Source: Pseudomonas sp. PA15(2017)
Lineage (GTDB): Bacteria > Pseudomonadota > Gammaproteobacteria > Pseudomonadales > Pseudomonadaceae
DNA length: 64,000 bases
Direction: 5' to 3'
NCBI RefSeq assembly: GCF_001945395.1
Contig: NZ_MSXV01000037.1
Location: forward strand, 1-64,000
Part shown: piece by piece, positions 9,050 through 17,765 of the stretch
How the letters are laid out: every line of letters begins with the position of its first letter
How positions within the stretch are numbered: the first letter of the stretch is position 1
Made by a program: the position numbers and the translations under genes
Notes under the pieces: generated by a model
The model's input: only the letters and a program-made list of their open reading frames with translations
Told to the model about the DNA's origin: nothing
Databases searched by the model: none

Positions 9050-9622
9050 TCAACTGCTGGTGGTCGTGCTCGCCCGGCGTGGAAGTGGTGCGCTGCGGGT
9101 GTCTTGCAGCCAGGGGGCGAGCAGGCGGGTCACCAGCGGGATGAACAGGTAGGTCATCAACGGCGTCAGGGCCAGGGTGCTGAGCAGCACGCGAGTGATC
9201 AGCGGCACATCGGCCAGCAAGTTGCCGAACAGCAGGTTGAAACACAGCGACACCGGGAAGAAGGCCAGCCAGATGGCGATGGTCTGTTTCCAGCGCGGCG
9301 GTTGGCGCAGGCCTGCGCCGAACCAGGCATCCAGGCCAAGGGCACGGTGCTCGTGGGGTTGTGCGAACAAACCCTTGCCACGCTCCAACCAGGCACGGCG
9401 AGAAGCGGAATGCTCCCAGGTGGCCATGGTGTGCTCGTCGGTGAAGCGGAAGATCATCTGAAATTCGTCGTCGCCCGGTGGCGGAGCGAGTACGCCGGAA
9501 CCCAGGTAGCCGGGGAAGTCGGTAGCCAGTTGTTCGCCTTCGCGCAGCCAGGCGATGAAATCGTGATAGCGCTCGCCAGCGACGCGGCGCGCCACCATCA
9601 GGGTAACCGGTTCGGTAGACAT
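9050..9622 (-). CDS. Antibiotic-biosynthesis-monooxygenase-domain membrane protein
   Basis: 190-residue protein. The N-terminal 95 residues look like an ABM/EthD-like ferredoxin fold (V-T-L-M-V-A-R-R-V-A-G-E start, F-P-G-Y-L-G-S-G-V, W-E-H-S-A-S-R-R-A-W). They are followed by two hydrophobic segments (about 120-140 and 145-170) that should anchor it in the inner membrane. The start at 9622 gives a clean domain. It is divergent from the MerR regulator gene and 386 bp from it. Substrate and reaction are unknown. A longer alternative frame across the same DNA has no recognisable protein. Confidence 0.75.
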   Translation of the reverse strand: MSTEPVTLMVARRVAGERYHDFIAWLREGEQLATDFPGYLGSGVLAPPPGDDEFQMIFRFTDEHTMATWEHSASRRAWLERGKGLFAQPHEHRALGLDAWFGAGLRQPPRWKQTIAIWLAFFPVSLCFNLLFGNLLADVPLITRVLLSTLALTPLMTYLFIPLVTRLLAPWLQDTRSAPLPRRASTTTSS

Positions 9623-10008
9623 CGTGTATCTCCTGCTGAGCACATGGCCAGGGTAGGGCCAGGCGATAGGCGCGGTTCGGGGTGGTGAGCCGCGTCATGA
9701 TTGCAGCAAGGATTATTCCTATTTCCAGCAAATTAGCTAGCCCGATTCGATGCCGATTCGGCAAAAGTGGCCAGGTGCCGCCATATACAAGGACCGCTGG
9801 TGTCATGCCGTTCGTCGGCGGAAGCCGCCTGCGCCGTTTGGCTTGCGGATATTCACCGCAACCTTGCGCCGGCTTGAACAGTCTGGATTCGTTGTGGAGC
9901 ACGCGAGCCGGGTCATTAACGCCTGTACAGGGCTTGTACAAGTAACGTCAATGGCGGCCCGAGCTGGAGTAGACTTGTGAAATCCTGACCTCTGCAACGG
10001 TTTTTTCT
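9623..10008. other. Divergent intergenic region
   Basis: 386 bp between the membrane-protein gene and the MerR regulator. Apart from two TGTACA boxes at 9924-9940 near the MerR start and a lone TATACAA near 9784, I see no gene, hairpin or strong sigma70 promoter. Confidence 0.6.
9924..9940 (+). promoter_or_regulatory. TGTACA direct-repeat operator of the MerR gene
   Basis: Two exact TGTACA boxes start at 9924 and 9935, an 11-bp period, about 70-85 bp before the regulator start. CarH/LitR operators are built from 11-bp direct repeats with a TACA core, so this is probably an autoregulatory site. Confidence 0.6.
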
Positions 10009-10956
10009 ATGTCCGATCTGGTTGGTTCTGCACCTTTCAACGTCAATGCTTTCAAGGAAGAGGACCTGTTCCCGATCCGCGAGGTGGCGCGGTTGACAGG
10101 CGTGAACCCGGTGACGCTGCGCGCCTGGGAACGGCGTTACGGCCTCATCCAGCCGGTTCGCACAGACAGTGGGCATCGGCTCTATTCGCCTGCCGATGTG
10201 GAAACCGTGCGCAGCGTGCTGGCGTGGATCGAGCGCGGTGTGCCGGTCAGCAAGGTAGGGCGCATCCTGACCCGCAGTGAAACCGCCCAAGCCGCGCCCA
10301 GCTACGAATCGGCCACCTCGGGCGAATGGGCGCAATGGCAGACCCGTCTGCTCGCCGCCTTGCAGGCATTCGATGAGGCCGAGCTGGATCGTGTGTATGG
10401 CCAGGTGTTTTCCAGCTATCCGCTGTCGGTGACCTTTCAGGACATCATCATGCCGCTTTGGCAGCGCCTGCTGCTGCGCTATGGGCGGCCCGGCTATGGC
10501 AGCGAATGGCTGTTCTTCGATACCTATCTGCGTGCCCGGGTGCTGCAGCGGTTGCACAACCTACGCGATCAGCCGGGGCGGCGCCTCTTGCTGGTGGCGC
10601 TGCCTGGCCGTTGTCGAGAGCTCGAGCTACTGGTGACCGGGCTGCAGCTCAACCCCGCCGATGCCGCGGTACACGTGCTGGGCATCGGCCAGGCGCTGGA
10701 GGAATTGCCCCAGGTATGCGGCAAGATGCAGCCGGTGGCCGTGGTGGTGTTTTCCAATCAGGCGCCGGCCGCCGATACCCGGCAATCGCTCGAGCGCCTG
10801 TCGTTGAGCCTGGAGTGCCCGGTGGCGCTGGTGGGCGAGGGCGCCGACCTATTGGAAGAGAGCTTCAAAGGCTCGGCGATTGCCTGTCTGGGCAGCGATG
10901 GGCGGCTGATGCGCCGCCGCTTGCGGCAATTTCTGGCAGGGCGCCTGGATACCTGA
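10009..10956 (+). CDS. MerR-family regulator, LitR/CarH-like with degenerate cobalamin domain
   Basis: 315-residue regulator. The N-terminal winged helix (about 21-90) has the MerR signature T-L-R-A-W-E-R-R-Y-G and S-G-H-R-L-Y-S. A four-helix domain (about 105-185) and a Rossmann-like B12-type domain (about 190-315) follow, as in CarH and LitR. The residues that hold cobalamin are missing: the EH of the W-x9-EH motif reads E166-W167, and the HExG-type His loop reads R203-E-L-E. A B12-independent regulator is therefore likely. TGTACA boxes lie at its promoter and at folM. Adjacent folE and a LOV protein suggest light or flavin/pterin-linked control. Confidence 0.8.
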   Translation: MSDLVGSAPFNVNAFKEEDLFPIREVARLTGVNPVTLRAWERRYGLIQPVRTDSGHRLYSPADVETVRSVLAWIERGVPVSKVGRILTRSETAQAAPSYESATSGEWAQWQTRLLAALQAFDEAELDRVYGQVFSSYPLSVTFQDIIMPLWQRLLLRYGRPGYGSEWLFFDTYLRARVLQRLHNLRDQPGRRLLLVALPGRCRELELLVTGLQLNPADAAVHVLGIGQALEELPQVCGKMQPVAVVVFSNQAPAADTRQSLERLSLSLECPVALVGEGADLLEESFKGSAIACLGSDGRLMRRRLRQFLAGRLDT

Positions 10957-10962
10957 TCGGCC

Positions 10963-11565
10963 CTATAAGCTGTGGGCGTGGGGGTACAGCTTGCGGTGCT
11001 CCTGGTAGAGATGGGCCTGCAGGCGCTCGCTGCTGTCCTCGTCCAAGGTCAGCTCGTAGGCGAGCAGGCCGTCATCGGTGATGCGCACCAGGCTGCCTTG
11101 GAGAATCACCGGCTCGACATCGTCGATATCCAGACCAAGGCTGAACCGCTGCGGCGGTGAGGCCTTGGCCGTCTGCGCCACCAGCAGACCCGTCAGCGAA
11201 AGTTCCTGAACCACCAGGCTGCTTGGCTGACCGTCGCGGCGCAGCAAAGGCTGTGCCGGCTCCAGCGGCAAGCGCCAAGCGCGGTGAAAGGAGCCTTCCT
11301 CGAAGATCTGCGGGGTGCCGAGTTCAAGGTGCGGGGCGTTCTGGGCGTCGGTGACCAGATGGGGGGTGAATGTCAGGCGCTGATTGTCGATGTGTGCCTC
11401 GATGGTCAGTTGCTCCTTGGCGGCGCAAAGAGCCAGCAACTCGGCGGTCTGGCGCGCGGCATCGACCTGCAGAACCGGGTCCGGTTCGGCAGGGGCGGGA
11501 GCGTTTTCCGTAAGCTGCTGAATGAATTCCATTTCGAGGGGGGTTAACAGCGACGAGTCTTGCAT
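10963..11565 (-). CDS. Conserved hypothetical protein with PilZ-like region
   Basis: 200-residue soluble protein that I do not recognise with certainty. The stretch L-V-V-Q-E-L-S-L-T-G-L-L-V (about residues 119-131) resembles the second motif of PilZ domains (D/NxSxxG), but the RxxxR c-di-GMP motif is not clear. The start has an acidic, Pro/Ala-rich linker. It converges on the MerR gene (6 bp between stops) and lies 62 bp after the LOV gene on the same strand, so it may be cotranscribed with it. Confidence 0.6.
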   Translation of the reverse strand: MQDSSLLTPLEMEFIQQLTENAPAPAEPDPVLQVDAARQTAELLALCAAKEQLTIEAHIDNQRLTFTPHLVTDAQNAPHLELGTPQIFEEGSFHRAWRLPLEPAQPLLRRDGQPSSLVVQELSLTGLLVAQTAKASPPQRFSLGLDIDDVEPVILQGSLVRITDDGLLAYELTLDEDSSERLQAHLYQEHRKLYPHAHSL

Positions 11566-11627
11566 TACGACTTCTGCGCAAGGTGGTGAGACTCCCTTGT
11601 GACAACTCGTCGGATGTTTCGTTACCG

Positions 11628-12080
11628 CTACCGCGATTTTTTCAGTTCGGCCAGTTCGGCGCGCAGAGCTTTGAGCTCGCTTTCCAGGGCCTGTACCCGC
11701 TCCTGGGCGGCAACATGTTCGCTGACATTCTTCTGGATGCCGATGAAATAGGTGAGCTGGTCGGCTTCGTTGAAGACCGGCGTGATCGACAGCTCGTTCC
11801 AGAAGGTACTGCCGTCCTTGCGGTAATTACGAAGCACCTCGCGGCAAGGCTGGCGGCTGTGAATGGCCTTGCGGATCAGCGCCGCGGCCGGCTGATCACG
11901 CTCCTCGCCCTGCAGGAACCGACAGTCCTGGTAAAGGATTTCCTCGCTGCTGTATCCGGTCAGGGTTTCGAACGCCGGGTTGGCATAGATGAGGATGTGA
12001 TCCTCGCCTTCTTGTTCCGCGACCACGATGCCATCGTTAGAGGCCTCGACTACCCGTTGCAGCAAGTTAGCATTGATCAT
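11628..12080 (-). CDS. Short LOV blue-light photoreceptor
   Basis: 150-residue PAS/LOV protein. The flavin-binding core holds Y-Q-D-C-R-F-L-Q-G, the LOV signature, with the photoactive cysteine at C53. N-Y-R-K-D-G-S-x-F-W-N-E-L and Y-F-I-G-I-Q-K-N-V-S follow. A C-terminal helix (about 120-150, A-L-E-S-E-L-K-A-L-R) likely forms the Jalpha dimer coil. Sequence and size match the short LOV proteins of Pseudomonas putida (SB1/SB2-LOV), which have no effector domain and bind FMN. I chose the ATG at 12080; a GTG one codon earlier is also possible. Target partners are unknown. Confidence 0.9.
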   Translation of the reverse strand: MINANLLQRVVEASNDGIVVAEQEGEDHILIYANPAFETLTGYSSEEILYQDCRFLQGEERDQPAAALIRKAIHSRQPCREVLRNYRKDGSTFWNELSITPVFNEADQLTYFIGIQKNVSEHVAAQERVQALESELKALRAELAELKKSR

Positions 12081-12204
12081 CACATGCGCCCCCTGTCGAT
12101 TTTCGCCAGTCTACCAGAGGTGCGCGGCTTGCTCGCTTCGCTGGGTGCGGCAGGCGTGAGCCTGATGCCGCATAATGCGCTCAGTCTCAATCGATGGAGT
12201 TCTC

Positions 12205-12672
12205 ATGAAAGTCGCGATTCTTTCCGGTTCGGTTTACGGCACCGCTGAAGAAGTGGCCCGGCATGCCGAGTCGCTGCTCAAGGCCGCCGGTATCGAAGCC
12301 TGGCACAACCCGCGTGCCACTTTGGCTGACGTCAAGGCGTTCGCGCCCGAGGCCTTCCTGATAGTGACCTCGACCACCGGCATGGGCGAGCTGCCGGATA
12401 ACCTGCAACCGCTGTACCACCATATTCGCGACCAACTGCCGGCCTGGAGCGGCCTGCCAGGTGGCGTCATCGCCCTGGGCGATTCCAGCTACGGCGATAC
12501 CTACTGCGCGGGTGGTGAACAGGCCCGTGAACTGTACGGCGAACTGGGCGTTCGTGAAGTGCTGCCGATGCTGCGTATCGATGCCAGCGAAAGTGTCACG
12601 CCCGAGCAGGATGCGGAGCCCTGGATCGGAGAATTTGTCGAGATGTTGCAAAAAAGCGACCGTCCATCTTGA
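12205..12672 (+). CDS. Flavodoxin
   Basis: 155-residue FMN electron carrier of the YqcA/MioC-like group. The phosphate-binding loop is S-G-S-V-Y-G-T-A-E-E, with S-T-T-G-M-G-E-L-P and the G-D-S-S-Y-G-D-T-Y-C loops around the isoalloxazine ring. The ATG at 12205 has a TGGAG Shine-Dalgarno sequence. It is divergent from the LOV gene. The redox partner cannot be told from sequence. Confidence 0.88.
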   Translation: MKVAILSGSVYGTAEEVARHAESLLKAAGIEAWHNPRATLADVKAFAPEAFLIVTSTTGMGELPDNLQPLYHHIRDQLPAWSGLPGGVIALGDSSYGDTYCAGGEQARELYGELGVREVLPMLRIDASESVTPEQDAEPWIGEFVEMLQKSDRPS

Positions 12673-12776
12673 TGCTCGAACGTTGTTGAACCCTGGCCAG
12701 TCGGGTATAGGGAGCGTTCGTTTTCATTGAAGAAAACGGATGAGCTTGCACACCAATTGGATGAAAGGTGACGACA

Positions 12777-13151
12777 ATGAACAAGATGAAGATTCCTGCC
12801 CTCGTACTCAGCGGCCTGCTGGCCGGTGCAGTTCTGCCTGCCGTTGCGGATTCCAGTGCTCCGGCACCGGGCACCACTACGCCGCAGCAGTCGACCACAC
12901 CGGGTGCCCCGCCGACCGATAACGGCATGATGACCCCGGGCACCCCGGCACCTGGCACCGACGGCACCACCACCACGCCGGGCACGGGTACCGGTACGGG
13001 CAATGGCACCGGCGCTGGCGCCGATCCGATGCCAGGTGGCACTGGCACCAACGGCGGTTCGGGAACCGGTACTGGCACCGGCGGCGGCATGGGTGGCGGC
13101 ACCGGCGGTAGCGGCAGTGCCGGTGGCACTGGCGGCGGCGCCAGCCAGTAA
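12777..13151 (+). CDS. Secreted Gly/Thr/Pro-rich low-complexity protein
   Basis: 124-residue protein with a clear signal peptide (K-I-P-A-L-V-L-S-G-L-L-A-G-A-V ending near A-V-A-D). The mature part is nearly all Gly, Thr, Pro, Ala and Ser, with (GT)n and GG-rich runs, and has no folded domain. An AAGGTG Shine-Dalgarno sequence supports the ATG at 12777 over a GTG nine bases earlier. No function is recognised; a disordered periplasmic or surface protein is a guess. It stands alone between the flavodoxin and the converging activator gene. Confidence 0.7.
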   Translation: MNKMKIPALVLSGLLAGAVLPAVADSSAPAPGTTTPQQSTTPGAPPTDNGMMTPGTPAPGTDGTTTTPGTGTGTGNGTGAGADPMPGGTGTNGGSGTGTGTGGGMGGGTGGSGSAGGTGGGASQ

Positions 13152-13213
13152 GCGCTGATCGGTGTGGGTGTTTCTACCCCGAGGGGTTTGAAACACCCGC
13201 CCATGGAAAGGCC

Positions 13214-14746
13214 TCAGCGAGTAGCTTTGATTCCGTATTTGCGCAGGCGTGTGGCGATCGCGCTGTGTGACGTATGCAGGCGGGCCGCCAGTTGGCGCGT
13301 CGAGGGATGGCTGACGTAGAGCCGTTCCAGCAACTCCTTCTCGAACGCCGATACAGCCGTCTCCAGGCTGACCACTTCCCCTCCCGGCTGTTGCTGGGCC
13401 ACCGCCGTACCGGCGATGTCCAGGTCATCGACCTGCACCAGATTGCTTTCGCAGATCGCCGCCGCCCGAAAGATCACGTTCTGCAGCTGACGCACGTTGC
13501 CCGGCCAGCGATTGCCAAGCAGGGCCGGATAGGTTTCCGGCGTCAGGCGGCACTGGGTGCGTTGAATCTGCGCGCATGCCTGCTGCATGAAATGCCGAGC
13601 CAGCAGCACGATGTCCTGGCCGCGTTCGCGCAACGGCGGCACCTGCAGGTTCAACACGTTCAGGCGGTAGAACAGATCCTCGCGAAACTCGCCCTCGGCG
13701 ACCATGCGCTCCAGATCGCGGTGCGTGGCGCTGATGATGCGCACGTTGACGCGCTCTTCGCGGTCGCCACCGACCCGGCGAAAGGTGCCGTCACTGAGAA
13801 AACGCAGCAGCTTGGCCTGCAGGTACGGTGACATCTCGCCGATCTCGTCGAGAAACACCGTGCCCTGATTGGCCAGCTCCAGCAGCCCGGGCTTGCCGCC
13901 GCGCTGGGCGCCGGTAAAGGCACCGGGCGCGTAGCCGAACAGCTCGCTTTCGGCGAGGCTTTCCGGCAGCGCCGCGCAGTTGAGTGCCAGAAACGGCGCG
14001 CCATGGCGCGGGCTCAGGGCGTGGCAGGCGCGTGCCACCAGCTCCTTGCCGGTGCCGGTTTCGCCATGGATCAGCAACGGTGCATCGAGCGTCGCTACCC
14101 GCTGGGCGCGAGCCTTGAGGGTGCGGATGGGCAGCGAGTCGCCCAGCAGCGAATCGAACCCCTCGGCATGATCGTGGTGCAGCGCGGCGAGGCGCGCGCC
14201 GATGCGACTGGGCTCGTAAAGGGTGAGCAGGGCGCCCGCCAATTGGCCGGCTTCGGCGGTTTCGCTGATGGGGGTGGCATCGAGCAACAGCGCCTGGCCG
14301 TTGAGTGTCACCTCACGCAGTGGCAGGCGAAAATGCTGGTCGAGCAGCGCCTGGTGCAGATCGGCGTCGGCGAACAGCTCGCCGAGCGCTTCGCCCTCCG
14401 GCTCACGGCCACACAGGGCGATCAGCGCCGGGTTGGCCAGCAGCACGCGGCCGCCGCCATCGACCGCCAGCACCGGATCGCTCATGTCGGCCAGCAAGGC
14501 GTCGAGCTGCAGGCGCCGGCGTTGCCCCGGCAGTATGTCGACCACCGTCACCGCCTGCACGCCGCGCACCTTGAACAGTGCATCGCGCAGTTCGTCGAGC
14601 ACTTCGGCGCTGAGCGTCGGCGCGTCGATGTAGACGTTGGGCGGCACCATCTCTACGGCGTCGAGATTGAGGTTGCGACCGCCCAGCAGGGCGAGCACCT
14701 CCTGGGTGATTCCAACGCGATCGATGAAGGTGACGTGAATGCGCAT
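13214..14746 (-). CDS. TyrR-type sigma54-dependent activator, GcsR-like
   Basis: 510-residue enhancer-binding protein. It has an N-terminal ACT domain (1-75), a PAS domain (about 78-185), a sigma54 AAA+ domain (about 205-430; Walker A G-E-T-G-T-G-K-E, loop G-A-F-T-G-A, Walker B F-L-D-E-I-G-E-M), and a C-terminal TyrR-type HTH. From memory the ACT domain is closer to GcsR, the glycine-responsive activator of the glycine cleavage genes, than to PhhR. No gcv genes lie in this window. It is divergent from mdcA by 172 bp, but malonate genes normally answer to MdcR, so its target here is open. Confidence 0.85.
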   Translation of the reverse strand: MRIHVTFIDRVGITQEVLALLGGRNLNLDAVEMVPPNVYIDAPTLSAEVLDELRDALFKVRGVQAVTVVDILPGQRRRLQLDALLADMSDPVLAVDGGGRVLLANPALIALCGREPEGEALGELFADADLHQALLDQHFRLPLREVTLNGQALLLDATPISETAEAGQLAGALLTLYEPSRIGARLAALHHDHAEGFDSLLGDSLPIRTLKARAQRVATLDAPLLIHGETGTGKELVARACHALSPRHGAPFLALNCAALPESLAESELFGYAPGAFTGAQRGGKPGLLELANQGTVFLDEIGEMSPYLQAKLLRFLSDGTFRRVGGDREERVNVRIISATHRDLERMVAEGEFREDLFYRLNVLNLQVPPLRERGQDIVLLARHFMQQACAQIQRTQCRLTPETYPALLGNRWPGNVRQLQNVIFRAAAICESNLVQVDDLDIAGTAVAQQQPGGEVVSLETAVSAFEKELLERLYVSHPSTRQLAARLHTSHSAIATRLRKYGIKATR

Positions 14747-14816
14747 GACGAGCCGAGGCGAGGGGAGAACGGTGGCGCAGTATGCCCGGTCTGCACGGCG
14801 ACTGTTAACCGCCATG

Positions 14817-14841
14817 GATCGTTAACCTAACCGTAACGATC
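14817..14841 (+). promoter_or_regulatory. Inverted repeat upstream of mdcA, candidate MdcR operator
   Basis: Perfect palindrome GATCGTTA-N9-TAACGATC, centred about 90 bp before the mdcA ATG, with a further GTTAACC copy at about 14804. This is a typical LysR-regulator layout. mdcR is at the far end of the operon, so MdcR is the natural candidate; the divergent activator could also use it. Confidence 0.5.
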
Positions 14842-14918
14842 TTCCGCCGGGCTTGATTGATGGCCTGCGCCGCGACTTCTAAGGTGCCCCCACGACAGCG
14901 GAACTCGTGGAGTCTTCA

Positions 14919-16586
14919 ATGACAACAGCTATTTCCCCACCGCCACAATGGTCGCGGCGCCGAGCCGAGAAAGCGCGGCGGCTCGACCAGGTGCGGCATC
15001 TCGTCGAGGGCGTGGTGCTGCCGGGCGACAGGATCGTTGCGGCCCTCGAAGCTCTGATCGCGCCCGGCGACCGCGTGGTGCTCGAAGGCAACAACCAGAA
15101 GCAGGCGGATTTCCTCTCCCGCTCGCTGGCCCAGGTCGATCCCGGTCGCCTCCACGATCTGCACATGATCATGCCCAGCGTCAGCCGCGCCGAGCACCTC
15201 GACCTATTCGAGCGCGGTATCGCCCGCAAGCTCGACTTTTCTTTCGCTGGCCCACAGAGCCTGCGCATCGGCCAACTGCTCGAAGACGGCCTGCTGGAAG
15301 TCAGCGCCATCCACACCTACATCGAACTCTACTCGCGACTGTTGGTGGATCTGATCCCCAACGTCGCCCTGGTCGCCGGCTTCCAGGCCGACCGCCACGG
15401 CAACATCTATACCGGCCCGAGCACCGAGGACACCCCGGCGCTGGTAGAACCCACGGCGTTCAGCGACGGCATCGTGATCTTCCAGGTCAACGAGATCGTC
15501 GACGAGCTGCCGCGGGTCGACATTCCGGCGTCCTGGGTCGACTTCGTGGTGGTGGCCGACAAACCGTTCTACATCGAACCGCTGTTCACCCGCGACCCGC
15601 GCCATATCAAGCCGGTGCACGTGCTGATGGCAATGATGGCGATCCGCGGCATCTACGAAAAACACAACGTGCAGTCGCTCAACCATGGCATCGGCTTCAA
15701 TACCGCCGCCATCGAGCTGATCCTGCCGACCTACGGCGAGTTCCTTGGCCTGAAGGGCAAGATCTGCCGCAACTGGACGCTCAACCCGCACCCGACGCTG
15801 ATCCCGGCCATCGAGAGCGGCTGGGTGGAAAGCGTGCACTGCTTCGGCACCGAGCTGGGCATGGAGCACTACATCGCCCAGCGCCCGGACGTGTTCTTCA
15901 CCGGTCGTGACGGCTCGATGCGCTCCAATCGCCTGATGTGCCAGCTGGCTGGGCAGTACGCGGTCGACCTGTTCATCGGTGCCACGTTGCAAGTGGACGG
16001 CGATGGCCATTCCTCGACCGTCACCCGCGGCCGCCTGGCCGGTTTCGGCGGCGCGCCAAACATGGGGCATGACCCCCGCGGCCGCCGCCACAGCACGCCA
16101 GCCTGGCTGGACATGGCCACGCCAGGCGGCGAAGGCCCGGTAACCCTGCTCGAGCGCGGCAAGAAACTGGTGGTGCAGATGGTCGAGACCTTCCAGGAGG
16201 GCGGCAAGCCCACCTTCGTCGAGCGCCTGGATGCGGTGGACGTGGCGAAGAAGGCCGGCATGCCCCTGGCGCCGATCATGATCTACGGCGACGACGTCAC
16301 CCACCTGCTCACCGAGGAAGGCATCGCCTACCTGTACAAGGCGCGCTCCCTGGAAGAACGCCAGGCGATGATCGCCGCGGTCGCCGGCGTCACCGCCATC
16401 GGCCTGCGCCATGACCCGAAAGAAACCGCACGCATGCGCCGCGAAGGGCTGATCGCGCTGCCCGAAGACCTCGGCATTCGCCGCACCGATGCCAGCCGCG
16501 AACTGCTCGCGGCCAAGAGCATCGCCGAGTTGGTCGAATGGTCGGGTGGCCTCTACAACCCGCCCGCCAAGTTCAGGAGCTGGTGA
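14919..16586 (+). CDS. mdcA: Malonate decarboxylase alpha subunit (acyl carrier transferase)
   Basis: First gene of the biotin-independent malonate decarboxylase complex. The alpha subunit (555 aa) swaps acetyl for malonyl on the special acyl carrier protein MdcC. The protein runs full length with CoA-transferase-like motifs, including [11 protein letters not shown]. The ATG at 14919 follows a GTGGAG site. Its stop overlaps the mdcB start by one base (TGATG), so the operon is tightly coupled. Confidence 0.95.
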   Translation: MTTAISPPPQWSRRRAEKARRLDQVRHLVEGVVLPGDRIVAALEALIAPGDRVVLEGNNQKQADFLSRSLAQVDPGRLHDLHMIMPSVSRAEHLDLFERGIARKLDFSFAGPQSLRIGQLLEDGLLEVSAIHTYIELYSRLLVDLIPNVALVAGFQADRHGNIYTGPSTEDTPALVEPTAFSDGIVIFQVNEIVDELPRVDIPASWVDFVVVADKPFYIEPLFTRDPRHIKPVHVLMAMMAIRGIYEKHNVQSLNHGIGFNTAAIELILPTYGEFLGLKGKICRNWTLNPHPTLIPAIESGWVESVHCFGTELGMEHYIAQRPDVFFTGRDGSMRSNRLMCQLAGQYAVDLFIGATLQVDGDGHSSTVTRGRLAGFGGAPNMGHDPRGRRHSTPAWLDMATPGGEGPVTLLERGKKLVVQMVETFQEGGKPTFVERLDAVDVAKKAGMPLAPIMIYGDDVTHLLTEEGIAYLYKARSLEERQAMIAAVAGVTAIGLRHDPKETARMRREGLIALPEDLGIRRTDASRELLAAKSIAELVEWSGGLYNPPAKFRSW

Positions 16587-17464
16587 TGAATGCACTCAAT
16601 GCATTACAGCCAAAGCTCTCAGTGAGCGACTGGCTGGCTGATTTAGCGGTAGACGCGCTGATCGACGAGGCCGACCTGTCGCCCAAGCCGGGGCTGGTCG
16701 ACCGGCGTGGCAGCGGCGCCCATACCGACCTGCACCTGGGGCTTATGCATGCCTCGGCGCTGGCCCTGTGGCCGAGCTTCAAGGCCATGGCCGAGGCGGC
16801 GCAGCAAGGCGGCGAGATCGACGTATACCTGCGTGAGGCGGTCGGTCGTATCGGCCGCGAAGGCGAAGAGGAGATGCTGCGCGTAACCGGCGGCGTCAAC
16901 ACCCATCGTGGTGCGATCTGGGCGCTCGGCCTGCTCAGCGCCGCGGCTGCACTCGATACCAGTGCCCTGGCACCCGCCCAGGTTGCGCTGCGCGCCGCCC
17001 GCCTGGCCCTGCTCAATGACCGCGCCGTGCCCGTGACGGGCGACAGTCATGGTGCTCAGGTCTGCCGTCTGTATGGCGTGCACGGTGCGCGTGAAGAGGC
17101 GCAACTGGGCTTTCCGGCGGTGATCCAGCAGGCGCTGCCGCAACTGGCGCGCAGCCGCGCCGCCGGGGCAGGGGAGCAGAATGCCTGCCTCGATGCGCTG
17201 CTGGCGATCATGACTCAACTGGCCGACACCTGCGTGCTCTACCGCGCCGGCATGGCCGGGTTGACCCGCATGCAGAGCGGCGCCCGGGCGGTGCTCGCCG
17301 CGGGCGGCTGCGCCAGCCTCGACGGGCGCCGCTACCTGCGTGATCTGGAGCGCGACATGCTGCATCTGCGCGCCTCGCCTGGCGGCGCTGCCGATCTGCT
17401 CGCCGCCACCCTGTTCCTCGACCGCCTGCAGCATGGCCTGCCGGCGCAGCTTGGGAGTCTGTGA
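16586..17464 (+). CDS. mdcB: Triphosphoribosyl-dephospho-CoA synthase
   Basis: Makes the precursor of the 2'-(5''-phosphoribosyl)-dephospho-CoA group that is later placed on MdcC. It has 292 residues and belongs to the CitG/MdcB family, with [16 protein letters not shown] near the N-terminus and a G-D-S-H-G motif in the middle. The ATG overlaps the mdcA stop. Two bases separate it from mdcC. Confidence 0.94.
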   Translation: MNALNALQPKLSVSDWLADLAVDALIDEADLSPKPGLVDRRGSGAHTDLHLGLMHASALALWPSFKAMAEAAQQGGEIDVYLREAVGRIGREGEEEMLRVTGGVNTHRGAIWALGLLSAAAALDTSALAPAQVALRAARLALLNDRAVPVTGDSHGAQVCRLYGVHGAREEAQLGFPAVIQQALPQLARSRAAGAGEQNACLDALLAIMTQLADTCVLYRAGMAGLTRMQSGARAVLAAGGCASLDGRRYLRDLERDMLHLRASPGGAADLLAATLFLDRLQHGLPAQLGSL

Positions 17465-17465
17465 A

Positions 17466-17765
17466 ATGGAAACCCTGTCTTTTCGATTTTCCGCCGGCCA
17501 ACCGGCTCAGGGCCGCGCGCTGGTGGGCTGCGTCGGTTCCGGCGACCTGGAGGTGATGCTCGAGCCCGGCCAGGCCGGCATCCTGGCGATCCAGGTGGTG
17601 ACCTCGGTCAACGGCAGCGCGCCGCGCTGGCAACTGCTGCTCGAGCGTATGTTCGGCGAGCAGCAACTGCCGGCGCTGAACATCGCCATCCACGATTTCG
17701 GCGCCACGCCCGGCGTGGTGCGCCTGCGTCTGGAACAGGGCCTGGAGGAACTCGACCATGGCTGA
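17466..17765 (+). CDS. mdcC: Malonate decarboxylase acyl carrier protein (delta subunit)
   Basis: 99-residue carrier that bears the phosphoribosyl-dephospho-CoA arm. The modified serine is S25 in the conserved G-S-G-D-L-E-V-M motif. Its 3' end overlaps mdcD by eight bases. It works with MdcA (acyl swap) and MdcD/E (decarboxylation), and is charged by MdcB, MdcG and MdcH. Confidence 0.93.
   Translation: METLSFRFSAGQPAQGRALVGCVGSGDLEVMLEPGQAGILAIQVVTSVNGSAPRWQLLLERMFGEQQLPALNIAIHDFGATPGVVRLRLEQGLEELDHG

Noticed and set aside
9024..9941. 305-residue minus-strand frame covering the membrane-protein gene
   Set aside because: The overlapping frame 9050-9622 gives an ABM-like domain plus membrane helices, whereas this one is Arg/Pro-rich without a fold.
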